DNA of 64,000 nucleotides from Neobacillus sp. PS3-40 (GTDB lineage: Bacteria > Bacillota > Bacilli > Bacillales > Cytobacillaceae), in the NCBI RefSeq assembly GCF_030915485.1, contig NZ_CP133266.1:992001-1056000 (forward strand), in the 5' to 3' direction. The notes beneath the pieces are model-generated. The model made no database searches and was not told the origin of the DNA. It worked only from the letters and a program-made list of their open reading frames with translations. Shown here in pieces: positions 34,940 to 44,577 of this stretch (its first letter is position 1; the number at the start of each line of letters is the position of its first letter). Made by a program: the position numbers and the translations under genes.

Positions 34940-36203
34940 TCATTACACCACCTTTTAAATATTCACCCTTTATTTGTTCAATTATTTCTTGATTGTTTAT
35001 TCTGTTATTGATGAGCATATCTTCAATCGTTCGTTTTGTTTCAGAGGCAACTCGTTTCCAACCGTATAAAGCTCTAACCACTTTCTTACCCTGAAAACCA
35101 ATATCTTTTGCCTTTTCCGGATTATCTAACAGAAAGATTATTTGTTCAAGTAAGCTCTTCGCATCGCCAGGAGCCATTAATAAACCTGAATCCATATGTC
35201 CAATAATTGATTTTAATCCGCCTACATTTGAGACAATCGTTGGTTTACCCAGAATCATTGATTCAAGGGCGACAATTCCAAACGGTTCGTAAAGGCTTGG
35301 AAAAACGGTTATATCACTTTGTAAAATATAGGAGTTTTTTTCTTCATCCGAGATATATCCAATAAAAGCGAGGTGATCAGATAATTTTCGTCTGTTTACT
35401 TCATTACGATATCGTTCAAGCATTGGGCCTTTTCCAGCAATAACAAAAAAGATATTTAAGCCTTTTTCTTTCACAAGGGAAGCAGTATTTATAATAGTCT
35501 TAAACCCTTTTTCCTCAACAATTCTGCCAATAGAGAATATAATTTTTTTATCTTCCCAATCCGAGAAGACTTTTTCTGATTTAATAATTGCCTTTTTCTC
35601 TTCAATTCCATTAGGGATGATGACAATCTTTTCTTCACGTACTTTGAAAACCGAGATCAACTCACTTTTCATATATTTACTACATACAATGATTTGATCA
35701 GATTCTCCCATTAATTGTTGTTCTTTTTGATGAATAAAACGTTGTATCTCATTGTGAATCCCATTATTTCTTCCATGCTCTGTGGCATGAATAGTCGTTA
35801 ATAATGGACACACAAATGTCTCTTTTAACACGATACCAGCCACTCCAACCAACCAATCATGAACATGAATCAAATCAAACTTCAATTCTGTTGCCTTTTG
35901 AACCATCGCCAAATTAAGTCCGCCAATCCATGAGAAAAAATGACTATCTTGCTCATTTAAAGGCTTTACACGGTGCACATTGACATTATAGATCTTTTCA
36001 TATTGTGGAAGATCCCCATTTCCCGCTGTTATCACATGTACATTGAACCCTATTCTCGCTAGGTGAATAGCTAAGCCCGAAACATGTCTTGAAAGCCCTC
36101 CAACGACATTTGGTGGGTATTCCCAACTAAGTATAAGAATGGTCAAACCTGGTGTCTGCCAATTCTCATCTATCACTACCTGGTTGAAAACTTTCTCACT
36201 CAT
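34923..36203 (-). CDS. GT4-family glycosyltransferase
   Basis: A 426-residue retaining glycosyltransferase of the GT4 fold. The N-terminal nucleotide-fold loop WEYPPNVVGGLSRHV resembles glycogen-synthase-like GT4/GT5 enzymes. HVHDWLVG, FSIGRIVEEKG, FIGYISDEEK and the donor-binding PSLYEPFGIVALESM (E-x7-E) are present. It lies where B. subtilis has yqgM, a glycosyltransferase, but orthology is not proven. Donor and acceptor are unknown. GGAGG precedes ATG 36203, which overlaps the stop of the DUF4912 gene. Confidence 0.88.
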   Translation of the reverse strand: MSEKVFNQVVIDENWQTPGLTILILSWEYPPNVVGGLSRHVSGLAIHLARIGFNVHVITAGNGDLPQYEKIYNVNVHRVKPLNEQDSHFFSWIGGLNLAMVQKATELKFDLIHVHDWLVGVAGIVLKETFVCPLLTTIHATEHGRNNGIHNEIQRFIHQKEQQLMGESDQIIVCSKYMKSELISVFKVREEKIVIIPNGIEEKKAIIKSEKVFSDWEDKKIIFSIGRIVEEKGFKTIINTASLVKEKGLNIFFVIAGKGPMLERYRNEVNRRKLSDHLAFIGYISDEEKNSYILQSDITVFPSLYEPFGIVALESMILGKPTIVSNVGGLKSIIGHMDSGLLMAPGDAKSLLEQIIFLLDNPEKAKDIGFQGKKVVRALYGWKRVASETKRTIEDMLINNRINNQEIIEQIKGEYLKGGVMNDGIN

Positions 36204-36676
36204 TTTCTTCCTCCATATATTGATCCGTTATAATAGCTATATGTGCTTACATGGTCAGCCCAGTCGGGTTGTTGATCCCCATACTGTTGATTTGATGGAG
36301 AAATAAAAGTATATTCACGATCATTTAGGCCATCCACCATTGCGGTATGAACAGAATTAGATCTCAGTAGTGGGAAGAAGTCGTTTGCAGTGATCTTAAC
36401 TCCTATTTCGACTATATAGTTTCTATTCGGAACAAGCCCTTTTACAGTCCAATTACCTTTATGAAAGGGTACTGCGATTTCAAAAAAATGGTGGGCATTG
36501 TTTCCGTTGAAAATAATATGGGATACATCATAAATTCTCATTACCTGTGAAAGCTTTTCAAGGCGACAATTAAAATAATATTGGATGACCTTAAGAGGTA
36601 GATCAGAAGTATTCCAAAAAAGATCAATTTTTTTAGGTGTAACTAGTTTCGCTTCCAATATCCCTTTTCCAATCAT
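36200..36676 (-). CDS. DUF4912 domain protein
   Basis: A 158-residue DUF4912 protein: LEAKLVTPKKIDLFWNTSD, MRIYDVSHIIFNGNNAHHFFEIAV and GNWTVKGLVPNRNYIVEIGV are the typical three blocks. The frame is open to 36694, but GGGAGGG places the start at ATG 36676. It is the first gene of a three-gene operon with a GT4 glycosyltransferase. The function is unknown; a carbohydrate-linked role is inferred from context. The 325 bp to yqzD are AT-rich and hold two divergent promoters; nothing else was seen there. Confidence 0.82.
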   Translation of the reverse strand: MIGKGILEAKLVTPKKIDLFWNTSDLPLKVIQYYFNCRLEKLSQVMRIYDVSHIIFNGNNAHHFFEIAVPFHKGNWTVKGLVPNRNYIVEIGVKITANDFFPLLRSNSVHTAMVDGLNDREYTFISPSNQQYGDQQPDWADHVSTYSYYNGSIYGGRK

Positions 36677-37001
36677 AGAACCCTCCCATAGCAAACAAAT
36701 AATATATGCATAAATAACTAAATTATTCTTCGATTTGCTAATTTAATGGTAGCATCTAGAATAAAAACGTACAATAAACGCAATTTGTCGGATCTTGCTT
36801 ATCCCAAGTAACAACACTAATTTATGTAACTAAATAAATTTTTTGTTCTTCGTAAACTATGTCTATTTCCACTCTTTCGACAATCTATTTCTGTTACGAC
36901 ATCACTTTTTTCGACAAAAATGTTTTTCTTTTATCCTTACATAAGTAAAATTACAGATAAAGTGTTAAAATATTTTTATTAAAACTTTCGAGGTGCCAGA
37001 C

Positions 37002-37379
37002 ATGGAGATGCTCATGCTCGTACTTCTTGGCTTTTCTCTTCTTCTCCTACTCTTTTCTATTTTCCAAAAGGACCCATATACAGAATTAAAAGAAGAAGTA
37101 GACCAACTCACATTACAACAAGTCCAAGAAGTCTATCAAATTAAAAAAAAGCTAAAAATACTTGAAGAGGAACTTTTAGTAACCGATGATTTTCCAACTG
37201 CTGTTATGCCCAATATCGAAAATCAAAAGGATATCCACAAAATCATTAAGAATCAGGTTTGGGCGCTTGCCCAACAAGGAAAACCAATTGAACAAATTGC
37301 CTCTCAATCTTCACTATCAGTCGATGATGTTTATGCAATTTTGAAAGAATATACAAATCGAGGAAATAGAAATGAATAA
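37002..37379 (+). CDS. yqzD: YqzD-like membrane-anchored protein
   Basis: A 125-residue protein with an N-terminal membrane segment (about 2-20), then FQKDPYTELKEEVDQLTLQQVQEVYQIKKKLKILEEELL, a coiled-coil-like region. A C-terminal part (NQVWALAQQGKPIEQIASQSSLSVDDVYAILKEY) looks like a helix-turn-helix. GAGGTG precedes ATG 37002; the upstream GTG 36993 overlaps that site. It overlaps yqzC by 8 bases. The function is unknown. Confidence 0.75.
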   Translation: MEMLMLVLLGFSLLLLLFSIFQKDPYTELKEEVDQLTLQQVQEVYQIKKKLKILEEELLVTDDFPTAVMPNIENQKDIHKIIKNQVWALAQQGKPIEQIASQSSLSVDDVYAILKEYTNRGNRNE

Positions 37380-37881
37380 TCGAGGGATTCGTGCATTTTC
37401 ACTTGGAATGATCTTCACTGTCAGTATTTTAGGTAGTTATTATTTTTCCTTCGAAGAAGGTTCACAAAGGCATTTGAAAACGAGTGATGCTAAAATTCTG
37501 TTGGAGAAAAATGGCTATAAAATTCTAACTTCGGATGAATATAAAATGCTTCGTGGAAAAAAGAGTAATACTCTTTCTAAAAAAATACCATCTAAAAAGG
37601 CTCTTGAGCTATCGAAAAGCAAGCCAAAAGTACAGCCTAATAATCAGGCAATCCCACAAGGTAATAATGAAATATCCTATCGACTTCAAGTCTTATCTGG
37701 AATGAATTCAGGTGATATTACAAGCCTTCTTGCTGAACATAAGATTATTGAAAACGAAGGAGAGTTTCAACAATATTTAATTACACACCAATATCAAGCA
37801 AGGGTTCAATTAGGTACCTATGATCTGACGAATAAAATGAACTATGACCAAATTGCAAAAACCATAACTAAATCTGAATAA
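37372..37881 (+). CDS. yqzC: YqzC, small MltG/YceG-like protein
   Basis: A 169-residue protein with an N-terminal membrane helix (about 7-25) and a C-terminal segment (LQVLSGMNSGDITSLLAEHKIIENEGEFQQYLI...QLGTYDLTNKMNYDQIAKTITK). That segment resembles the N-terminal substrate-binding (LysM-like) part of YceG/MltG transglycosylases without the catalytic domain. It is coupled to yqzD and convergent with pbpA. Its function is unknown, but a wall-related role fits. Confidence 0.75.
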   Translation: MNNRGIRAFSLGMIFTVSILGSYYFSFEEGSQRHLKTSDAKILLEKNGYKILTSDEYKMLRGKKSNTLSKKIPSKKALELSKSKPKVQPNNQAIPQGNNEISYRLQVLSGMNSGDITSLLAEHKIIENEGEFQQYLITHQYQARVQLGTYDLTNKMNYDQIAKTITKSE

Positions 37882-37885
37882 AAGA

Positions 37886-37920
37886 TAGGCACATGAATAA
37901 ATTCATGTGCCTTCTTCTTG
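37886..37920. terminator. Bidirectional terminator between yqzC and pbpA
   Basis: AGGCACATGAAT / ATTCATGTGCCT is a perfect stem with AAAAGAT and TCTTCTTG flanks. It serves yqzC and the convergent pbpA. Confidence 0.85.
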
Positions 37921-37927
37921 TTTCAAC

Positions 37928-40072
37928 TTAGTGTGTAGTTTGATTTGACCCATTAGAAACTATTTTCTGATTAGAGGAAGAGGTATTCTTGTTAGCTGCT
38001 TCCCTTTCTTTCTTTAGATCAAAGTAGGCATCCAAAACTTTGCGACCGATTAAATCGTTTGTGCTTACACCTGTACTTCCTTGATAAGCCCAGGGAACGA
38101 GAACAGCCATCGCCACTTCTGGATGATCGTAAGGTGCAAAGCTTACTAGACTAAGATTCATCACTTCTGGGGGTATCAGACCAAATTTCTTCCGTTCAGG
38201 ACCATCATAGAAAGCCTGTGCAGTACCCGTTTTCCCAGCAGGATTGTAATTTACTCCTCTAAAGTAGCTGACTGCTGTACCATCTCCAACTTGCATAACC
38301 ATTTTAAAACCTTCTTGGACACGCTTGATCCATTCATCTTTAGCATTAATTTTGTTCAAAATCTTCGGTTCGATTTCTTGGACAATTGGTCCCATTTCAT
38401 TTTTATCTAATACTGGTTCCCGAATTTCTTTAACAATATGTGGTTGAACTCGGTATCCACCATTTGCTATTGTTGAGACATATTGTGCTAATTGCATATT
38501 CGTATAGGTATCATATTGGCCAATACCTAGAAATAGTTGCTGGGGAGTACTTCTTTCTGTTCCTTTAAATCCCATTGTTTCATTTGGAAGATCAATTCCT
38601 GTCAAGGAGCCAAGACCAAATTGACTGAATGAGCGGCGTATTGTATCAATATTGTCCGGATTTAATGGCAATGATTGATTCGGTACATAATGCCCACCAC
38701 CCATTGCAATAACTGTTTTCCACATATACACATTCGAAGAAACTTGAAGTGCTCTTAAGTCACTAATAGTACCAAAGGTTTTCCAAGATTTCATTTTTTG
38801 TGAGTTTTTAATGTATAAAGGCTCATCCAGTTGTGTTGATCCGGGATGAATTGCGCCTGTTGCATAACCAGTTAACACTGTTGCACCTTTTACAGCCGAA
38901 CCAACGTTATAAGAAGTGGTAATATTTCCGCTTGCAAAGTCGTTCATTTCGGGTTTTCCTGTTTTTTCATTTTTCCCAATTTGCTTTCCAGCCATTGTTA
39001 AAATTTCACCAGTATGAGGGTCGATTAATACAACAAACGCTCTATCTAATAGGGCTGAATTAGAGTTCTTTTTAGCGCTCCACAGCTCATCTTCAATGAT
39101 CTTTTCCACTTTGAGCTGCAAATCCATATCTATCGTAAGGACAAGGTCTTTTCCCCTTTGCCCATCTGTAACAACCTCAGTCGATAAAACCTTCCCAGAC
39201 TTATCAGTGACATTTTTTACTTTTGCTTTTTGCCCCTGAAGTACATTTTCATACTCCATTTCAATATAGCTTTTACCTACCCGATCATTTCTGCTATAAT
39301 CCTGAGCAAGAAAACGCTCAGACTGGTCTTTTGGTAATCCTTCTTCAGAAGATGTTACTTTTCCTAAGATCGTCTTAAGAGTCTTTCCAAACGCATAATA
39401 CCGTTCCCAATCTGTGGTTGTATCAACACCTGGTAACTTCTCAAGATTTTCACTAACAACTGCAAATTCTTTAGGCGTAACTTCTTTATTTTTCACGATT
39501 TGCGGTGTTAAGGCATAGCCACTATTAAATTGACGAAAAATAGCTAAGGTTTCTAGTTCATCTTTTGAAAAAGAATTTAGCTCTTTATTGGTGATTCTTT
39601 TCAGTTGTAATTTATAAATTTGTTTATCATCTAACTTTTTCTCGTCGTATAATTTCCATTCCTTTTTTGTAATCTTTTTCTTTGCCTTTTCTGGATTTTT
39701 CAAAATCCAAAAGTCTTGTTTATCACGATCACGAATTTTAGTTGTATCCATATTAATGTACTTTGCCAGTTTTTCAGCAATTTTTAACAAATCCTTTTGA
39801 TCCGCATTTTGATCCTTAGTATATGTGATCGCATTCAACGGAATATTATCAACAATTATTTTTCCATTCCGATCAAACATTTTACCGCGCGGTACAGGAG
39901 TATTAACTGTTACATCATCCGTCCTTTGAATCTCTCGCTTAAAATCATCTCCATACACTATTTGAACGACACCAAGTCTAAGAATAAGTGCAGAAAAAAG
40001 GATAAATACAACGAAAAATAGCATATTCAATCTGAAGGGAACATGCCTCTTTTTTTTCTTTTTATTATTCAA
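37928..40072 (-). CDS. pbpA: Penicillin-binding protein 2A (elongation class B PBP)
   Basis: A peptidoglycan transpeptidase for side-wall elongation, 714 residues. One N-terminal membrane helix (about 14-36) is followed by PRGKMFDRNG in the dimerisation domain and the transpeptidase motifs SAVK (392-395, active Ser392), SSN (445-447) and KTGTA. The start is TTG 40072. A four-codon frame, ATG AAC CTT GAA TAA (40079-40065), overlaps it and is closer to the GGAAG site. The gene is monocistronic between terminators. Confidence 0.93.
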   Translation of the reverse strand: MNNKKKKKRHVPFRLNMLFFVVFILFSALILRLGVVQIVYGDDFKREIQRTDDVTVNTPVPRGKMFDRNGKIIVDNIPLNAITYTKDQNADQKDLLKIAEKLAKYINMDTTKIRDRDKQDFWILKNPEKAKKKITKKEWKLYDEKKLDDKQIYKLQLKRITNKELNSFSKDELETLAIFRQFNSGYALTPQIVKNKEVTPKEFAVVSENLEKLPGVDTTTDWERYYAFGKTLKTILGKVTSSEEGLPKDQSERFLAQDYSRNDRVGKSYIEMEYENVLQGQKAKVKNVTDKSGKVLSTEVVTDGQRGKDLVLTIDMDLQLKVEKIIEDELWSAKKNSNSALLDRAFVVLIDPHTGEILTMAGKQIGKNEKTGKPEMNDFASGNITTSYNVGSAVKGATVLTGYATGAIHPGSTQLDEPLYIKNSQKMKSWKTFGTISDLRALQVSSNVYMWKTVIAMGGGHYVPNQSLPLNPDNIDTIRRSFSQFGLGSLTGIDLPNETMGFKGTERSTPQQLFLGIGQYDTYTNMQLAQYVSTIANGGYRVQPHIVKEIREPVLDKNEMGPIVQEIEPKILNKINAKDEWIKRVQEGFKMVMQVGDGTAVSYFRGVNYNPAGKTGTAQAFYDGPERKKFGLIPPEVMNLSLVSFAPYDHPEVAMAVLVPWAYQGSTGVSTNDLIGRKVLDAYFDLKKEREAANKNTSSSNQKIVSNGSNQTTH

Positions 40073-40208
40073 GGTTCATAAACACTTCCTTTAAAGGGCT
40101 AACATAAACTCCATTTTATAAGAAAAAGACAGTTTTGGCTATGTAGAACCCTTTCCAATTTTTTAAGGATCACTGAAAAAAATAAATAACCCTTAAAATA
40201 TTGGCTTT

Positions 40209-41426
40209 TTATTCGGTAGGTAAATGAATTCGTCTAATAAAATAATAAATAAAGGTATGACCCGCACCTAATATTAAAAGTAAAATAGGAATACTTTTCT
40301 CTTCATTAAATAAAAGAATTGCTGACAAAAAAATTAAAATGGATACAATCCGACCAGAATTGAGGAAAATTTCTCGAACAACGATATACTCAATTCTCAT
40401 TTCTGCAGCATTCCATCCTGATCCAATGACATCATAGGTTGTTGATATGTATGGAACGAGTAAAATAGGGTATGCAATAGCAATTGTCGCACCATAAAGT
40501 AATAACTTAACAAAAGTAACATCCCTAATAATTAGAAAAATAGCGGCATACAGGAGTATCCCACCACAAAGGATGGCCTTCTTTCGATCCTTTTTCTTAA
40601 TTAAACGTGATGCAGCATAATAAGCAATGAACGAAATCCCAGAATTTATAAGTCCAAATGTCCCTAAAGCAAGCTCACTGCCAGTTGATATAAAAACATA
40701 AACTGAGATGACAAATACAAAAGTCCCTTCCCTTAATCCCTGAAAAAAATGGGCATTTGTTATGAGACGCCAATTTATATTATGTTTTCGTTCTGCTAAG
40801 ATTTTTTTAAAGCAATATTTCCCATTAGCTGGCCGTTTCTTTATAGAAAAGCTCAAAAAAACAGCAAGGGCAAACAAAGAAAGGGATAAGCCAAAAACAA
40901 TTGTATATCCAGTTAATTTTTCCAGCCGAGTAATAATAAGACCAGCAGCTATCGGACCAATCATTCCACCAGCAGATGCTAATGTTCCCAAAAAACCATT
41001 AAAGAAATCCCTCGTATCAGGTTCCGTTATTTCAAATGTTAGAACATTAAAGGCAAGCCAATAAAATCCATAACCAATGCCAAGCAATCCCCCTAGCAGT
41101 AACAAAAATTTTGAAGCATTTGTTCCAGTGAATAAAACCATCAAGTAGAAAAGTGCTAAAAATGTCACACCAATCCTTAACACAATAACCCTGTCTATTT
41201 TCTTTGCCCATCTTCCAGCTAAGATAAAGGTTAACGGTTGCAATACAACAACTGATAAATTATAAAGTGCTAAATCTGAAAATTCACCAGATTGTTTCCA
41301 TAGATAAATATTCACGAACGTATTTGAAAGAGCTACGCTCAATGAATATAAGCCTCCTATTACTAACAGCAAAGATAAGTCTTTCGTTATTTCTATATTA
41401 CCAAGTATTTTGTATTTTTTAGCCAT
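40209..41426 (-). CDS. yqgE: MFS transporter, YqgE-like
   Basis: A major facilitator of 405 residues with about 12 hydrophobic helices. The A-like loop GRWAKKIDRVIVLRIG and the later RLIKKKDRKKAIL are typical of the superfamily. Its place between pbpA and sodA matches B. subtilis yqgE. The substrate is unknown. GGGGAG precedes ATG 41426. Confidence 0.87.
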   Translation of the reverse strand: MAKKYKILGNIEITKDLSLLLVIGGLYSLSVALSNTFVNIYLWKQSGEFSDLALYNLSVVVLQPLTFILAGRWAKKIDRVIVLRIGVTFLALFYLMVLFTGTNASKFLLLLGGLLGIGYGFYWLAFNVLTFEITEPDTRDFFNGFLGTLASAGGMIGPIAAGLIITRLEKLTGYTIVFGLSLSLFALAVFLSFSIKKRPANGKYCFKKILAERKHNINWRLITNAHFFQGLREGTFVFVISVYVFISTGSELALGTFGLINSGISFIAYYAASRLIKKKDRKKAILCGGILLYAAIFLIIRDVTFVKLLLYGATIAIAYPILLVPYISTTYDVIGSGWNAAEMRIEYIVVREIFLNSGRIVSILIFLSAILLFNEEKSIPILLLILGAGHTFIYYFIRRIHLPTE

Positions 41427-41483
41427 AGCGACTCCCCTTTTACATATGGGTAGTCTTTATCAAGCCACTTTTTCTTATTCATT

Positions 41484-41528
41484 AAAACACAGAAAAGGTA
41501 GCCTAAGGCTACCTTTTCTGTGTTTTAA
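41484..41528. terminator. Terminator between sodA and yqgE
   Basis: AAAACACAGAAAAGGTAGCCT / AGGCTACCTTTTCTGTGTTTT is a 21-bp perfect inverted repeat with A/T-rich ends, so it can stop transcription on either strand. It lies about 95 bp beyond the sodA stop. Confidence 0.9.
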
Positions 41529-41622
41529 AACTATATAGTCTTGTAAGATTTGTCTAGCAAAAGAGCCAGCACCTAAGGCCAATTCGCGCCAAACCCCATT
41601 CCAGGTGCAGCCACTTTTCCAA

Positions 41623-42231
41623 TTATTTTGCAGTGTTATATCGTTTTGATACTTCATCCCAATTAACAACATTCCAGAAGGAAGTAACATATTCAGGACG
41701 GCGGTTTTGATACTTCAAATAATATGCATGTTCCCAAACATCAAGTCCTAGAATTGGTGTTTTACCTTCCATTACTGGTGAGTCTTGGTTAGGAGTGCTA
41801 GTAACCTCTAATTCCCCATTGTTAACAGCAAGCCATGCCCAACCAGAGCCAAAACGTGTAGCAGCTGCCTTACCAAACTCTTCTTTAAAGCTTTCAAAAC
41901 TGCCAAACTTTTTATTTATAGCATCTGCAAGATCACCTGTTGGTTCACCACCACCATTAGGAGAAAGGATTTGCCAAAATAATGAGTGGTTTGCATGACC
42001 TCCACCATTATTGCGTACAGCAGTGCGAGCAGATTCTGGAACTGCATCAAGGTTTGCAATCACTTCTTCGACTGATTTTGAAAGCAATGCATCTTGGCCT
42101 TGTAATGCGTTATTCAAATTCGTAACATATGCGTTATGATGCTTTGAATGATGAATATTCATCGTTTCTTTATCAATATGTGGTTCAAGTGCGTCGTATG
42201 CGTAAGGTAATTGCGGTAATTCAAATGCCAT
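41623..42231 (-). CDS. sodA: Superoxide dismutase [Mn/Fe]
   Basis: Dismutates superoxide in the cytoplasm. It is 202 residues from ATG 42231. Metal ligands are visible: His27 in [13 protein letters not shown], a second His in [11 protein letters not shown], and Asp/His in [22 protein letters not shown]. The sequence is of the manganese type. AGGAGG lies nine bases before the chosen ATG; the open frame continues to 42258. The 285-bp gap upstream is AT-rich, with no other feature seen. Confidence 0.96.
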   Translation of the reverse strand: MAFELPQLPYAYDALEPHIDKETMNIHHSKHHNAYVTNLNNALQGQDALLSKSVEEVIANLDAVPESARTAVRNNGGGHANHSLFWQILSPNGGGEPTGDLADAINKKFGSFESFKEEFGKAAATRFGSGWAWLAVNNGELEVTSTPNQDSPVMEGKTPILGLDVWEHAYYLKYQNRRPEYVTSFWNVVNWDEVSKRYNTAK

Positions 42232-42543
42232 TATAAACATCCTCCTATAAAAACCCATTTTTTAACTTCAGTTATTCTATAATCATTATGATATTAGAAT
42301 GTTTCTAAAGTTTTGTAACTTAAGATTAACAAAGTTTGTTAATGTTTGCAAATAAAATGTTTTAAGCTTCCTAACATAAATACAATTTCCCCTTTTAAAG
42401 ATTTTATGCAACATACTATTGTACAACTACAGATATTCCAAAAATTGTTACTGAACAGAAATTGTAATTCCGCAACTATTTTCCATAGCTTTTCTCTCTA
42501 GATAGTCAATTTATGCATAAAAGTAAATATAATAACTCGGTTA

Positions 42544-43038
42544 TCATTTAAAAAATGATAAAACAACTATTAAAAAGTAAATAATCATTAGCGATTGAAT
42601 AATCGCTTTAGTAACCACACTGCTAATAAACCCAACAACTGATCCGAAACCGATTTTAACACTATCTCTTAGATTTCTTTTATGAATAATTAATTCTGCG
42701 ATAATCGCACCAACAAATGGGCCGATTATGATTCCAAGGAATGGAATCACAAATGGTCCTACAATGATTCCAATAGTACTTCCCCACACACCAGCCTTAG
42801 AGCCGCCATATTTTTTAACACCCATTATATTCGCAACATAATCAGCACCAAATAAAAGAATAACGCATAGTCCCTGGACAAGCCAAAAAAACCACCCAAA
42901 CGGTTGAAAACTGAAAAAAATTCCATATAATAAAAAACCAGCTAGCAAAAATAGCACACTTGGGATAATGGGATATACAAGTCCGATATATGCAACAAGA
43001 AATAATACGATTATTAGAGCCCAATATAAAATGTCCAT
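42544..43038 (-). CDS. yqgC: DUF456 membrane protein YqgC
   Basis: A 164-residue membrane protein of the DUF456 family, with glycine-rich helices such as YGGSKAGVWGSTIGIIVGPFVIPFLGIIIGPFVGAIIAELI. The order sodA-yqgC-yqgB matches B. subtilis. GGAGGG precedes ATG 43038. The function is unknown. Confidence 0.9.
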   Translation of the reverse strand: MDILYWALIIVLFLVAYIGLVYPIIPSVLFLLAGFLLYGIFFSFQPFGWFFWLVQGLCVILLFGADYVANIMGVKKYGGSKAGVWGSTIGIIVGPFVIPFLGIIIGPFVGAIIAELIIHKRNLRDSVKIGFGSVVGFISSVVTKAIIQSLMIIYFLIVVLSFFK

Positions 43039-43183
43039 TAGAATCCCTCCTTTATTTCTCCTTCCATTCTAACCTTTAAAAATCCTGTTACATACAATTG
43101 AAAATATCTATTACAAGCCAACTTGTATATAAAGATCTTCAAAGCTAAAATAAAAGGATGAATCTTTTTTAAGGGTGGTTAAA

Positions 43184-43957
43184 ATGAACATTTTCAAACA
43201 ATTTTATAAAAGTATTTATTCTCCAAAAGATATTGCCGTATTTCGCTTTCAAGGTATTGGAAAGACCATTCTATTTGTCTTTTTACTTACACTACTCTCA
43301 ATCCTGCCCTCTGTTTATTTCTTAAGTACGGCAATTTCTTCAGGTCTAGACACGACTAGGTCAATTATTAAGGATGAAGTACCTTCTTTTTCAATTCATG
43401 ACGGGCAGTTGCATGCAAAAACATCTGTTCCAATCACTGTAAACAAAAAAAATTTTACGATTATTTTAGATCCAACTGGAGTAATAACAGAAAAGAAACT
43501 AGATGAGACAAATAATGGATTTGCTCTTCTAAAAAATGAATTCGTCCTAATCACGGGAGGAAGAACTGAAATATACCCCTATTCAATGCTAAATACAATC
43601 AAGGTATCCAATCGGGATATCCTAGATTTTCTCGATGTTTTGAATGGAATCAAACTGATAATTATTCCTGTAATATCAATTTTTATTTATTTATTTTCCA
43701 GTGCATCAAATTTTATTGAAATCTCAATTTTGGCTCTTTTAGGTCTAGGAATAAAAAACCTTGCGGGAAGAAGGCTCACGTACCGTCAATTATGGCGAAT
43801 GGCTGCATATAGTGAAACATTGCCAACGCTATTTTTCACTATTATGGCTGCTATTAAAACAACCGTTCCTAACAGTTTTTTAATTAATTGGGTTGTGGCA
43901 ATTATTGTTTTATTCTTAGCCATTAATGAAATACCAAAACCGAAAAAAACAGTATAG
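43184..43957 (+). CDS. yqgB: DUF1189 membrane protein YqgB
   Basis: A 257-residue protein of the DUF1189 family. FKQFYKSIYSPKDIAVFRFQGIGKTI at the start is diagnostic, followed by a membrane helix (about 28-50), an extracytoplasmic domain (about 55-155) and three C-terminal helices. The frame is open from GTG 43175, but that GTG is part of the AAGGGTGG ribosome site; ATG 43184 is chosen. The function is unknown. A terminator follows. Confidence 0.88.
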   Translation: MNIFKQFYKSIYSPKDIAVFRFQGIGKTILFVFLLTLLSILPSVYFLSTAISSGLDTTRSIIKDEVPSFSIHDGQLHAKTSVPITVNKKNFTIILDPTGVITEKKLDETNNGFALLKNEFVLITGGRTEIYPYSMLNTIKVSNRDILDFLDVLNGIKLIIIPVISIFIYLFSSASNFIEISILALLGLGIKNLAGRRLTYRQLWRMAAYSETLPTLFFTIMAAIKTTVPNSFLINWVVAIIVLFLAINEIPKPKKTV

Positions 43958-43965
43958 TAAGCAGC

Positions 43966-43998
43966 GCGAGCGATCCCTTAGTGGCTCGCTTTTTTTTG
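43966..43998 (+). terminator. Terminator after yqgB
   Basis: GCGAGC / GCTCGC with a partly paired inner part (GAT..GTG), followed by TTTTTTTTG, nine bases after the yqgB stop. Confidence 0.88.
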
Positions 43999-44131
43999 TT
44001 AAAAAGAGGCGACCTTGGAAGAATAAATGAACGTTTTTCGAAGAATTTGTATATGTAGCTTGAAAAGTAGTTCTAACAATTTGTGGACAAGCATAGGTAT
44101 GTAGAAACTTCTATTCAGGAGGCTTGTCCCT

Positions 44132-44455
44132 TTGAAAAAATTACTTGGAGTACTACTATCCCTTCTTTTTATATATATTGTCTATTTTGATCTAACTGTC
44201 GGTACTTTGCCAAATGGCAGTACGAAAAAGGCAGAAGCCGTTGCAATTGAAAAGTCCGACTCAAATCTTCCTTATTTCAAGATAAAAGTAAATCCAGGTG
44301 AAACACTCATTTCCATTGTAGAACATCATGCAAACAAATCTCTTTCAGTCCCAATTGACGATCTGATTCGTGACTTTAAAGCTTTAAACCCTGGTCAATC
44401 CCCTGAAAAAATTCAGATCGGAAAAATATATCGATTCCCTAATTACACCAAATAG
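44132..44455 (+). CDS. yqfZ: YqfZ-like LysM domain protein
   Basis: A 107-residue protein with an N-terminal signal anchor (about 4-22) and a LysM-type domain (about 50-104; IKVNPGETLISIVEHH...LNPGQSPEKIQIGKIYRFP). LysM binds N-acetylglucosamine polymers such as peptidoglycan. The start is TTG 44132 after AGGAGG. It precedes ispG as in B. subtilis yqfZ-yqfY. Confidence 0.85.
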   Translation: MKKLLGVLLSLLFIYIVYFDLTVGTLPNGSTKKAEAVAIEKSDSNLPYFKIKVNPGETLISIVEHHANKSLSVPIDDLIRDFKALNPGQSPEKIQIGKIYRFPNYTK

Positions 44456-44577
44456 GAAACATTTTTTGAAAAAAATACCTCCTTCTTGTCAAAATAACAG
44501 ATAGACTGATAAAATAATGTCGTATCGTTTATGATAACTTTTATATTCGAATCCACTTTAAAAGGGGCGAATGAAAT

